Of a stretch of 64,000 nt of DNA, positions 19,521-29,594 are shown piece by piece. Position 1 is the first letter of the stretch. Every line of letters starts with the position of its first letter. The stretch spans positions 51,009 through 115,008 of the forward strand of contig CAUJDF010000035.1 of NCBI GenBank assembly GCA_963169045.1. The letters run 5' to 3'. Position numbers and translations under genes: made by a program. The notes beneath the pieces were generated by a model that did not search any database, was not told where the DNA came from, and was given only the letters and a program-made list of their open reading frames with translations. The stretch comes from Myxococcota bacterium (GTDB lineage: Bacteria > Myxococcota_A > Bradymonadia > UBA7976 > UBA1532).

Positions 19521-22500
19521 GCTGACGCGCTCGCGATGCGTGCGCTCCCCGCCGTCGCGGTCGCGTGCGCGCTGCTCGGCGTGGGCATCCGGCGGTGGCG
19601 GCGCGTCATGGCGAGCAGACCCAGCACGAGCCACGGCAGCGGGCCCGCGCCCGCGCCCGTCGCCGCGCAGCCGCAGCCGCCGTCCTCCGCGGCGGACGGG
19701 TCGTCCTCGGCGGCGGGGCCGGCGTCCGCGTGGGCGCCGGCCGCCGCGTCCGCGTCGGGCACGCCGGCGTCGGGGGTCTGCGGCACGATGGCGCACGGGT
19801 CGACCACGGGCCGCTCGAGCCCGCGGTACTCCCAGTCCTCGCCGGCGGCGGCGAGCGGCTGACCCAGCACGGCCATCGCCGCGACCTGGGCGTGCGGCGC
19901 GGCGAACGTGACGCGCGTCGCCGCGCGGCGCACGGGGTCGAGCGCGGTCAGGCGGGCGTCGCAGTCGGCGGCCGCATACGCGGGCCGCACGCGCAGCAGG
20001 CGTCCGTAGGTCGCCGACCACGTGTCGCCGACGGCGACCTGCGGATCGGAGCCCTCGGGCACGAACGCGCCCGCGAGCCCGGTCAGGTAGACGTAGCCCG
20101 CCTCGGTCGCGACCGCCGCCGCCCCGTGCGGCAGCGCCCGCTTTCCCTTGGGCGCGAAGTCGTTGTCGTCGAGGTCGGTGACCCGGGCCCAGAGGGACCC
20201 GGCGGGGTCGAGGATCTCGACCGGCGCCTCGCCGCCGCACAGCGCGTCGGGGGCGTGGAGGGTGCCGCGACCGAAGGCGTCGATGACCAGCGCCTGCCCC
20301 GCGGGACCGGCGGCGATCGCCGTCGCGCGCAGGCCGACGTCGTTCACCGCGCCCCCGCGGACGCAGCGCGCCGTCTGCCCCGCGCCCATCGCGTAGAGGG
20401 CGTCGCCCCGGGCGGCCAGCGCCAGCGGCTTCTCGAGGTCGAGCGCGATGTCGGCGCCGCCGCCGGGGAAGGCGATCCGCGACGGGGACGCGGCCAGCAC
20501 GGCGAGCCGGCCTTCGGGGCCGTAGGCGCAGGCCACGGGCGCGGCCACGTCGAGGCGGGTGAGCGACCGCGGCGTGAAGCCCTCGGGCGTCTCTTCGAGC
20601 GCGAGCTCCCACAGGCCGCTCTCGCGGCTGGTGACGAAGCACAGGCGCGTGCCGTCCGGGCTCGCGGCGAGGTTGCCGATCGAGCTGGCCTCGGTCTGGC
20701 CGAACGGGGCCTCGCCGGCCAGCGCGGCGAGGCGGTCGCGCGTCATCCACGGGCCGGCCTCGCCGTCGGGCCCGAGCCGCCACAGCCCGTCGTCGGCGGG
20801 CTCCTCGATGCCGCCGTTGCCGAGCAGGCGCACGGACCGGGCCGCGAGGATCACCTCGCCGCGGCGCGGGTCGGGCGCGCGCGGGATCCACAGCGAGGCC
20901 AGGAGCATGTGCAGGTAGGTGGTCACCGTCTGCGGGTTGCTCGGAAAGGTGAAGCAGTACCCGCCGATGCAGTCGAAGGTCTCGGTCCCGGCGCCCGGGC
21001 CGCTCAGGTGCGGATAGCTCAGCGTGACGCGGACGAAGAAGCCCCGGTCGAACCAGGGACCGGCCTCGAAGTCCGTCCCGCCGACGATGGGCGCGTCGGA
21101 CGGCGTGCGCGCCGCGTCGAAGAGGAGCCGCGACCGGAAGCCCGCACCCCCCGCGATGCGCGTGAGCGAGATCGCCGCCGCGTCCGGCCCCGCGCCATAG
21201 GCGAGCTGGCCGTACCCCGTGCGGTGGCCGAGGTCGGCGGGCCCCAGCAGCCGCACCCGGCGTTCGCCGAAGAGCGCCTCGACCCACGCGTCGTTGCCCT
21301 GCTGGATCAGGACGACCGGCGCGCCGACGGTGTCGTCGACCCCGCCGAAGACGACCGACGCGCGGTCGCCTTCGAAGGCCGCGTTGGACGGGCAGGCGGC
21401 GAGCGCCGCGGGGTCGATGGCGAGCGGGCAGCCCCACCGATCGTTGTCGATCAGCGGGAAGGGCTCGACCGGCCCCGCGGCGAAGCCGGCGATGCGCCAC
21501 ACCGCGTCGTCGTCGCGGACGTACAGCGCGTCGAGGCTCTCCGCCGTCACCTCGGGGGTGCGCAGCGCGCGGCTCCACGCGTCGTCGACCGGCGTCCACT
21601 CGCGCGCGCCCTCGAAGTCGAAGACGCGCAGGCCGCCGTCCTCGCGGCGCACCACGTAGCCGTCGCCGGAGCGGGCGATCCACACGCGGCGCGGCGCGTC
21701 CGGCGGCGGCGAGCCGCCGACGACCGGCACGGGCAGCGACGCGGTGAGCACCGCGCCGCGGGCGTCCCAGCAGGTCGGGCCGGCGCACAGCACGCCCGGC
21801 GCGGCCTGCACGTCGCGCACGTAATAGCGCTCGATGGGGCGGTCCTCGGCGCCGGGTCGCGCGAGCGCCGCCCAGTCGCTCAGGAGCGTCGACGGCGCGA
21901 GATCGCCGATCACCGGCGCGGCGGGGCGCGACGCGGGATCGGTCGGCGACGTCGCGAACCACCCCACCTCGACGCCGTCGCGGACACCGTCCCCGTCGGT
22001 GTCGGCGCGGATGGGCGAGGTCGCCGCCGCGTCCTCCTCCGGGCCGGAGAGGCCGTCGCCGTCGAGGTCGGCCACGTCGGGCCAGGCGCCGCCCCAGAGC
22101 GGCGGCGCGTCCTCGCTCGGCACGACCCGCGTCCCCTCGCCGAACAGCGCGAGGTCCACCGGGAGCGGCGCCGTCGCGCCCGGCGGGATCACCACCAGCC
22201 GGCGCGGCCCGCCCCCCGCGATTGCCCAGCCGTGGACCGGGTCCCACGCCAACGCGTTCGCGCCGTAGAGCGGATCGCCGACGGCCACCTGCTCGTCGAC
22301 CGTCTGCGGCGTGGGGTTCGCCTCGACGGCGTTTCCGAAGAGCAGGCGCGGCGGCGCGCTGCCGTCGGCGGGCAGCGCGGCCACGCCCCGGAAACGCGGC
22401 GCCGAGCTGGATCCGAGCGCTTTGCGCCCTTCGAGGATCATCCAGAGCTCGCCGTCGGGGGTGACCACCGGCGTCCCGATGTCCTCCGCGTCGCGGACGG

Positions 22501-23011
22501 TGCCCGGCCGAGGGCCCGCGAGGGCCGCGAGGTCGGCGAGCGCCCCGATCGGCGCCACGCCCGGCGGGTCGAGCGACACGCGCACGAGGTGGGTCGCGTC
22601 CCGGAACACGATCGACCCGTCGGCGAGCCGCGGGTGCACGGTCCACGCCCAGCGGTCGAGCGTCTGCGCCACGTCGGGCGCGAGCGGCACCCGCAGCGCC
22701 TCGGCCGGCCGCCCGAGCAACCCCGCGCTCGCGGCGTCGCACGCGGCACCCTCCCAGACGTACAGCCCCTGCGAGTCGACGACGAACATCGACCAGCCCG
22801 TGGGCCCGATCGCGAGCCGCGCCGGGCGGTGGGCGCGGAGCCGCGCGTCCCAGAAGTCCCCGAAGCGGACCTCCGGGTCGGTGGTGCAGCGCATCTGTCG
22901 CGAGGTCTCGTCGCGGACGATGCCGCCGGGACCGGCGGGGTCGAACACGGGCACCTCGGCGGCGCGCGTGGCGCCGCCGAGCGCGAGCAGGAGGAGCAGG
23001 GCGCGAAGCAT
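19286..23011 (-). CDS. Very large exported MYXO-CTERM-type protein with extended C-terminus
   Basis: Protein of 1241 residues with a signal peptide (MLRALLLLLALGGATRA) and a beta-rich, WD/propeller-like body that alternates short 'value report' strands. There is a calcium-type segment DLDGDGLSGPEED and ADTDGDGVRDGVEV (TSP3-like) near residue 340. Near residue 1100 comes an Asp/Ala linker, then a typical sorting tail: GGCGCAATG, a hydrophobic stretch (PLPWLVLGLLA) and MTRRHRR. In normal MYXO-CTERM proteins translation stops there, about position 19589. Here the frame continues for another 100 residues of low-complexity sequence to 19286. ATG 23011 is chosen over an in-frame GTG at 23017 because cggag lies 6 bp upstream. 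It is a probable cell-surface protein; its function is not recognised. Confidence 0.75.
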   Translation of the reverse strand: MLRALLLLLALGGATRAAEVPVFDPAGPGGIVRDETSRQMRCTTDPEVRFGDFWDARLRAHRPARLAIGPTGWSMFVVDSQGLYVWEGAACDAASAGLLGRPAEALRVPLAPDVAQTLDRWAWTVHPRLADGSIVFRDATHLVRVSLDPPGVAPIGALADLAALAGPRPGTVRDAEDIGTPVVTPDGELWMILEGRKALGSSSAPRFRGVAALPADGSAPPRLLFGNAVEANPTPQTVDEQVAVGDPLYGANALAWDPVHGWAIAGGGPRRLVVIPPGATAPLPVDLALFGEGTRVVPSEDAPPLWGGAWPDVADLDGDGLSGPEEDAAATSPIRADTDGDGVRDGVEVGWFATSPTDPASRPAAPVIGDLAPSTLLSDWAALARPGAEDRPIERYYVRDVQAAPGVLCAGPTCWDARGAVLTASLPVPVVGGSPPPDAPRRVWIARSGDGYVVRREDGGLRVFDFEGAREWTPVDDAWSRALRTPEVTAESLDALYVRDDDAVWRIAGFAAGPVEPFPLIDNDRWGCPLAIDPAALAACPSNAAFEGDRASVVFGGVDDTVGAPVVLIQQGNDAWVEALFGERRVRLLGPADLGHRTGYGQLAYGAGPDAAAISLTRIAGGAGFRSRLLFDAARTPSDAPIVGGTDFEAGPWFDRGFFVRVTLSYPHLSGPGAGTETFDCIGGYCFTFPSNPQTVTTYLHMLLASLWIPRAPDPRRGEVILAARSVRLLGNGGIEEPADDGLWRLGPDGEAGPWMTRDRLAALAGEAPFGQTEASSIGNLAASPDGTRLCFVTSRESGLWELALEETPEGFTPRSLTRLDVAAPVACAYGPEGRLAVLAASPSRIAFPGGGADIALDLEKPLALAARGDALYAMGAGQTARCVRGGAVNDVGLRATAIAAGPAGQALVIDAFGRGTLHAPDALCGGEAPVEILDPAGSLWARVTDLDDNDFAPKGKRALPHGAAAVATEAGYVYLTGLAGAFVPEGSDPQVAVGDTWSATYGRLLRVRPAYAAADCDARLTALDPVRRAATRVTFAAPHAQVAAMAVLGQPLAAAGEDWEYRGLERPVVDPCAIVPQTPDAGVPDADAAAGAHADAGPAAEDDPSAAEDGGCGCAATGAGAGPLPWLVLGLLAMTRRHRRMPTPSSAHATATAGSARIASASAQRERGRLPAGDGAGASSGFCAGAGAGASSRFCAGAGAAFGGCCSRKARTRSRARRSAGSSPSSSASRSASAAFSSSR

Positions 23012-23022
23012 GGGCACTCCGT

Positions 23023-23583
23023 TCAGCGGCCGCGGGCGCGGGTCTGCACGTCGACGGCGCCGAGGAAGGCCACGCCGTGGATGCGCAGCCGCGGTCGGTC
23101 GGGCTCGACCTCGGGCGGGGCGCGGTCCACGTGCTCGAACGCGCCGAGGATGCCGGCGCCGGTCGTCTCGACGGCGAGGTCCGGCGGGACGATGACGTCG
23201 ACGCTGCCGAGCGTCGCCCGGATGTGCACCTCGGTCACGCCCGGCGAGAGCACCGCGTGGCGGAGGTCGAGCGTCACGCTCCCGAGCGCCGCGACGACGC
23301 GCAGCCGCCGCGGCACGCGCCAGCGTCCGGCCCGCGACGTCGTGCCGAGGATCGCCAGCGCGCGGTCGCCCACCTCCGACAGCGGGGCCGACGACACCGG
23401 CGCCAGCGCCGTCTCGCGCGCCGGCAGATCGGCGACGAGCGCCTGTAGCGCCGCCTCGTCCTCGGCCTGGTACGCGCTCGCGAGCCGCCGCTCGAGCGCC
23501 TCGACCTCGAGCTCGTCGCGCTCGAACCCCTCGGAGAGGCGCGCGATCACGCGCTCGCGCGCGTCGCGCAGCGCCGCGCTCAC
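23023..23583 (-). CDS. DUF1707 / LiaF-like C-terminal domain protein
   Basis: Predicted 186-residue protein without TM helices. The N-terminal ~50 residues (RERVIARLSEGFERDELEVE, ALERRLASAYQAED) match the DUF1707/SHOCT-like short helical domain. The C-terminal half, with repeated turns such as VVAALGSVTLDLRHA, HIRATLGSVDVIVPP and VAFLGAVDV, matches the LiaF-type 'cell wall-active antibiotics response' beta helix. In Firmicutes, LiaF modulates envelope-stress kinases; no such partner is adjacent here. The GTG start at 23583 is favoured because gggag lies 6 bp upstream and the domain begins there. It ends 11 bp before the large MYXO-CTERM gene, so the two may share a transcript. Confidence 0.75.
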   Translation of the reverse strand: MSAALRDARERVIARLSEGFERDELEVEALERRLASAYQAEDEAALQALVADLPARETALAPVSSAPLSEVGDRALAILGTTSRAGRWRVPRRLRVVAALGSVTLDLRHAVLSPGVTEVHIRATLGSVDVIVPPDLAVETTGAGILGAFEHVDRAPPEVEPDRPRLRIHGVAFLGAVDVQTRARGR

Positions 23584-23653
23584 GCCGGCTCCCGGCCGCC
23601 GCCGTGCGCGCGCCGGCGGCCGAGGTGGCGTTCGAGGCACGAGCGGTCGGCGT

Positions 23654-24472
23654 TCACGTCGGTCCCTTCCGCAGCTTCTCCCGCTGCTTGCGGCCGCGCG
23701 CCTCGAGCACCGGCCGGAGCGCGCGGCCCAGCGCCGGCGCGACGTAGGCGAGCGTGGTCAGCGCGCCCGACAACCCGGGCAGCTTGCGCTCGAAGCGGTC
23801 GTCGGCGGCGGCGTCGACGACCGCCGCGGCCACCTCGTCCGCGGTCGACATCGGCTGCGAGAGCGTGAGGTCGGTCACGTTGTCGAGGTCGTCGAGGATG
23901 AAGCCGGTGTCGACCGGGCCCGGCGACACGACCTTCACCCGGATCCCGCTGCCGCGCAGCTCGTCGTCGAGCGCCCGCGAGAAGGCGCGCAGGCCGAACT
24001 TCGTCGCCGAGTACGTGGCCGAGCCGGGCGTGGGGACGCAGCCGGCCAGCGACGCGACCTGCACGACGACGCCGCCGCCGCGGACGCGCATGCGCAGGAG
24101 CGCGAGGCGCGTGAGGTAGATCGGCGCGCGCAGGTTCACGTGCACCATGTCCGCCAGGTCCTCGGCGGCGATGGTCTCGGCGGGGCCGCGGTGGTGGAGC
24201 GCCGCGTTGTTCACGAGCACGTCGAGGCCGCCGAACGCCTCCTCGGCGCGGTCGAGCAGCGCGCGGCAGTCGGCGTCGGCGCCGACGTCCGTGGGCACGG
24301 CCAGCACCTCGGCCCCCTCGGCGCGCAGGCCGACGGCGAACGCCTCGAGGCGCTCCCGGCCGCGCGCGGCGAGCACCAGCTTCGCGCCCTCGGCGGCGAA
24401 GCGACGGGCCGCGGCGGCGCCGATGCCCGCCGAAGCGCCCGTGATCACGACGACCTTGCCACTGAAGCGCAC
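23654..24472 (-). CDS. Short-chain dehydrogenase/reductase (SDR)
   Basis: Cytoplasmic NAD(P)-dependent oxidoreductase of 272 residues with classical SDR features: cofactor loop TGASAGIG, NNAA block (VLVNNAALH), catalytic serine in VASLAGCV, YSATK active-site Tyr/Lys, and PGPVDTGF. Residues ARGRERL after beta2 suggest NADP preference. The C-terminal tail (ARGRKQREKLRKG) is basic, as in SDRs that attach to membranes. The start is GTG 24472, preceded by ggggggag. Substrate is unknown. The gene is divergent from the hybrid kinase gene and lies upstream of, and probably co-oriented with, the DUF1707 gene. Confidence 0.88.
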   Translation of the reverse strand: MRFSGKVVVITGASAGIGAAAARRFAAEGAKLVLAARGRERLEAFAVGLRAEGAEVLAVPTDVGADADCRALLDRAEEAFGGLDVLVNNAALHHRGPAETIAAEDLADMVHVNLRAPIYLTRLALLRMRVRGGGVVVQVASLAGCVPTPGSATYSATKFGLRAFSRALDDELRGSGIRVKVVSPGPVDTGFILDDLDNVTDLTLSQPMSTADEVAAAVVDAAADDRFERKLPGLSGALTTLAYVAPALGRALRPVLEARGRKQREKLRKGPT

Positions 24473-24573
24473 GTGGTCTCCCCCCGGCGAGAAGGCGAGC
24501 GTATCCGAGCGCGCGGCGGCGCTCCAAGACCTCCGCCGTGCCAGGAGCCGGGCGGGTGGTGTACACCTCCGGT

Positions 24574-26746
<2,173 letters not shown>

Positions 26747-26772
<26 letters not shown>

Positions 26773-27421
26773 GCGCGCGCGCCGCCGGGCCGACGACCTC
26801 GACCAGGCCGCGGGCGTGCACGCGGGCGCGGCAGCGGTCGGTGAGGCGGCCGTGGGCGCGCAGGGTCGCCTCGTCGGGATCCGCAGGCGGGACGGGCACT
26901 TGCGCGGCGACGGCCCCGTCGAGGACGCGCCGGACGACGTCCCGGACAGCGTCCTGGACGGGCGCCACGCCGAGGCACCAGCGCACGAACGCCCACGAGA
27001 GCTCGGCGTGGCGCGCCTCGTCGGCGGCGATCGCGGTCAGCACCTCGCGCACCTCGGGATCGGTGGCGCCGGCGAGCGCCTCGGCGGCCTCGAGCGCCGA
27101 CAGCGTCTCGCCCACGCAGCCCTCGCGTGTGGCGGCCTCGGCGAGCGCGGCGAGGTCGAGCGGGCCGAGCAGGTCGCCGTGGAGCGGCAGCGGGCCCGGG
27201 CCGAGCGGCGTGCCCGCGTAGCGCGAGGCCAGGCGGAAGCTGCGCCGCGCGTGGTCCACCTCGTCGAGGCCGGCGCGCTGGGCCGCAAAGACGAGGTCCG
27301 CCGGCGCACCGATCGCGAGCAGCTGCAGCGTGAACCGCGCGAACGAGGCGATCGAGGCGTGCTCGGCGAGCGCCGCCTGCAGCCAGCCGTCGGCGAGGCG
27401 CCGGCGGACGGCCTCATTCAC
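26747..27421 (-). CDS. Ferritin-like di-iron domain protein
   Basis: Predicted soluble 224-residue four-helix protein. Di-iron-type ligands are spread as expected: AEHASIASFARF (Glu), GLDEVDHARR (ExxH), TREGCVGET (Glu) and AADEARHAEL (ExxH). This sequence style is common in myxobacterial 'ferritin-like domain' proteins encoded beside small Cys-rich lipoproteins, as here. The catalytic role (oxidase, oxygenase or iron handling) is unknown. The GTG start at 27421 overlaps the TGA of the upstream lipoprotein gene (GTGA), so the two are translationally coupled. The 3' end overlaps the convergent hybrid-kinase gene by 26 bp. Confidence 0.75.
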
Positions 27422-27975
27422 GTCCAGTCGCTCCGCGCGGCGGCCGCGGCGAGGCGGAGGCCGCCGGCGACGATCATCGGCCGGCCTTCGCAGCCCTGGA
27501 TGACGATCACGTAGCAGCAATGTCCGGCGTCGTCGGTGTACGCGGCTTTGTTCACCGGGTCGTACGGGCCGGAGAGGTCGCACAGACATTGCCCGGAGCC
27601 GAGGTGGTCATCGCCCAGCGCCACGGCGACCTCGTGCTTCGCCCCCCGTTCGTCGTCGATGGCGAGGCACGGATCGCCCGCCGCGGGCTCGTAGCACTGC
27701 ACGCTCGGGCAGCACTCGCCGGCGCCCTCGGTCACTTCGCCGTAGCAGGCGAGCTCGTCGCGGGCGGGCAGCGGCGGCAGCGCGGGGCCCGCGTCGGCGG
27801 GGATCGCGGCGTCCGGTGGAGCGGCGTCGCTCGCGCGCGCGTCGGCGGCGACGCCGCGGTCGGGGACCGGCGCGGCAGCGTCCGTCTCGTCGTCGGCGTC
27901 GGCGATGCACCCGGCGGCGGCGAGCGCCCCGCCCCACGCGACGCCGCGCAGCAGCCGGTCCAGCATGTTCGTCAT
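27418..27975 (-). CDS. Cys-rich lipoprotein coupled to ferritin-like protein (paralogue 1)
   Basis: A 185-residue predicted lipoprotein with signal MLDRLLRGVAWGGALAAAGC, the lipidated Cys closing the lipobox LAAAGC. An Asp/Ala/Pro linker follows. The mature domain has paired cysteines: ACYGEV, GECCPSVQCYEP, CLCDLSG and GHCCYVIVIQGCEGRP. It ends in RSDWT. The neighbouring gene encodes a 143-residue paralogue with the same signal sequence, CYxP/CCYV blocks and DWT ending, so the pair arose by tandem duplication. ATG 27975 has ggagg 7 bp upstream. Its function is unknown; an envelope redox or metal role is suggested only by the ferritin-like neighbour. Confidence 0.75.
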   Translation of the reverse strand: MTNMLDRLLRGVAWGGALAAAGCIADADDETDAAAPVPDRGVAADARASDAAPPDAAIPADAGPALPPLPARDELACYGEVTEGAGECCPSVQCYEPAAGDPCLAIDDERGAKHEVAVALGDDHLGSGQCLCDLSGPYDPVNKAAYTDDAGHCCYVIVIQGCEGRPMIVAGGLRLAAAAARSDWT

Positions 27976-28023
27976 CGGTGCGCCTCCGCGGCCGCTCGAC
28001 GCGCGGCCGCGCCGCATCTTACG

Positions 28024-28455
28024 TCACGTCCAGTCGTCGCGCGCCACGGCCCCCGCCTCGCGGAGCGCGCCCTCGACGACGAGCGGCCGCCCCTCGTACG
28101 GCTGCGGGGGCTCGGCCGCCCGATGCACGACGTAGCAGCAGCGGCCGTCCGCGCCCGCCGGGGCCGCGACCGGACCGCGCATCGCGCAGATGCTCGGCGC
28201 GCCCGCCGGGCCGAGCCCGCGCCCGACCGCCTCCATCGCCGCGGGCGTGTCGGGCGTCGGGCACGCCGCGCCGGCCTCGGGGTCGTAGCAGGCGATCTCC
28301 GGGCAGCACTCGCCCGGCCCCTTCGGGTTCGGGATGCACGGCCCCAGCGCGCCGTCCGCCGGGCGCCGCGCCGGCACGTGCTCGGGCGGCCGCGAGCACG
28401 CCACCGCCGCGAGCGCTCCGCCCCATGCGATCCCGCGCAGCAGTCGGTCGAGCAT
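28024..28455 (-). CDS. Cys-rich lipoprotein (paralogue 2, tandem duplicate)
   Basis: A 143-residue predicted lipoprotein starting at ATG 28455 after ggaggggg. The signal (MLDRLLRGIAWGGALAAVAC) is almost identical to that of the next gene, which implies recent duplication of at least the N-terminus. The mature part keeps GECCPEIACYDPEAG, SICAMRG and GRCCYVVHRA and ends ARDDWT, but lacks about 40 residues of linker and inter-cysteine sequence present in paralogue 1. It is first in a three-gene run with paralogue 1 and the ferritin-like gene. It is divergent from the TauD-like gene, with an 89-bp shared promoter region. Confidence 0.75.
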   Translation of the reverse strand: MLDRLLRGIAWGGALAAVACSRPPEHVPARRPADGALGPCIPNPKGPGECCPEIACYDPEAGAACPTPDTPAAMEAVGRGLGPAGAPSICAMRGPVAAPAGADGRCCYVVHRAAEPPQPYEGRPLVVEGALREAGAVARDDWT

Positions 28456-28544
28456 GGCCCCCTCCGCGGGCAGGATACGCGAACGCGCTTGCGGCGCGCA
28501 CGGGGCCCGCGCAACCTTCGGGCGACGACGAACGGGGGTGCGCG

Positions 28545-29594
28545 ATGGACGTGGAGCGCGGAACGGTCGAGGGAGCGAAGGGCGCGGTGCCGCTGGTGCT
28601 GCGGCCGCGGGGCGAGCGCGGCGCGGCGGCGCTCGCCGACTGGATCACGGCGCACGCCGGCGAGATGGGCGCCGCCCTGCGCGAGCACGGCGCGCTGCTC
28701 TTCCGCGGCTTCGCCATCGACGACGCGGAGGCCTTCGAGCGCGTGGCGCGCGCCGTCGCGCCCGACCTCAAGGACGAGTACCTCGGCACGTCGCCGCGCA
28801 AGGCGCTGACCCGCTTCGTGTTCACGGCGAGCGAGCTGCCCGAGCACTACCCCATCCCGCAGCACTGCGAGATGTCGTTCATCGCCGACCCGCCGCGCCG
28901 GCTGTTCTTCTGGGCGATGCGCCCGAACGACGGGGTGGGCGGCGAGACGCCGCTGTGCGACTTCCGCAAGGTGTACGCGGACTTGCGGCCCGACGTGCGC
29001 CGGCGCTTCGAGCAGGGCGGCATCCGCATCGTCCGCAACTACGCGGGGCCGAGCGGCGGCGGGCGCCTCGACCCGTGGAAGCTCAAGCGCTGGGATGAGA
29101 TGTTCGGCACGACGAACCGGGCCGAGGTCGAGCGCAAGTGCCGCGAGCAGGGCTTCGAGTACACCTGGACGGGCGGCGACCGCCTGCGCCTCGTCAGCAC
29201 CCAGCCCGCCGTGCGCACGCACCCCGACACCGGGGCGCCCGTCTGGTTCAACCACGTGCAGGTCTTCCACCTGTCGTCGGCGCCGCGCGAGTACGCGCGC
29301 ATCCGCCGCCTGCGCCCCGACCTGCGCAACACGGCGCTCACGCTGTTCGCCGACGCCATGGTCCGGGCACAGTCGGTCCTCAAGAAGCCCGACGAGCACG
29401 CGCTCCACTGCACGTACGCCGACGGCCGCGAGATCCCGGCCGCGGACCTCGAGCACCTGCGCGATGTCATCTGGCGCCACCTGGTGGTCTATCGCTGGCA
29501 GAAGGGCGACGTGGTCGCGATCGACAACCGCGCGGTGAGCCACGGGCGCCTGCCCTACCGCGGCCCGCGCACCATCGCGGTGGCCTGGGCATGA
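28545..29594 (+). CDS. TauD/TfdA-family Fe(II)/2-oxoglutarate-dependent dioxygenase
   Basis: Predicted 349-residue non-haem iron oxygenase. The facial triad is visible as HCE in IPQHCEMSF (H107, E109; an HxE variant of the usual HxD) and the distal His in NRAVSHGRLPYRG (H333). An Arg (RGPR) downstream would bind 2-oxoglutarate. The N-terminal ALLFRGFAIDDAEAFERVAR block is diagnostic for the TauD superfamily, as in clavaminate-synthase-like and SyrP-like enzymes that modify amino-acid or peptide intermediates. The substrate is unknown. The TGA overlaps the ATG of the C45-type acyltransferase gene, which suggests a shared pathway. An SD-like gggggtg precedes the ATG. Confidence 0.88.
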   Translation: MDVERGTVEGAKGAVPLVLRPRGERGAAALADWITAHAGEMGAALREHGALLFRGFAIDDAEAFERVARAVAPDLKDEYLGTSPRKALTRFVFTASELPEHYPIPQHCEMSFIADPPRRLFFWAMRPNDGVGGETPLCDFRKVYADLRPDVRRRFEQGGIRIVRNYAGPSGGGRLDPWKLKRWDEMFGTTNRAEVERKCREQGFEYTWTGGDRLRLVSTQPAVRTHPDTGAPVWFNHVQVFHLSSAPREYARIRRLRPDLRNTALTLFADAMVRAQSVLKKPDEHALHCTYADGREIPAADLEHLRDVIWRHLVVYRWQKGDVVAIDNRAVSHGRLPYRGPRTIAVAWA

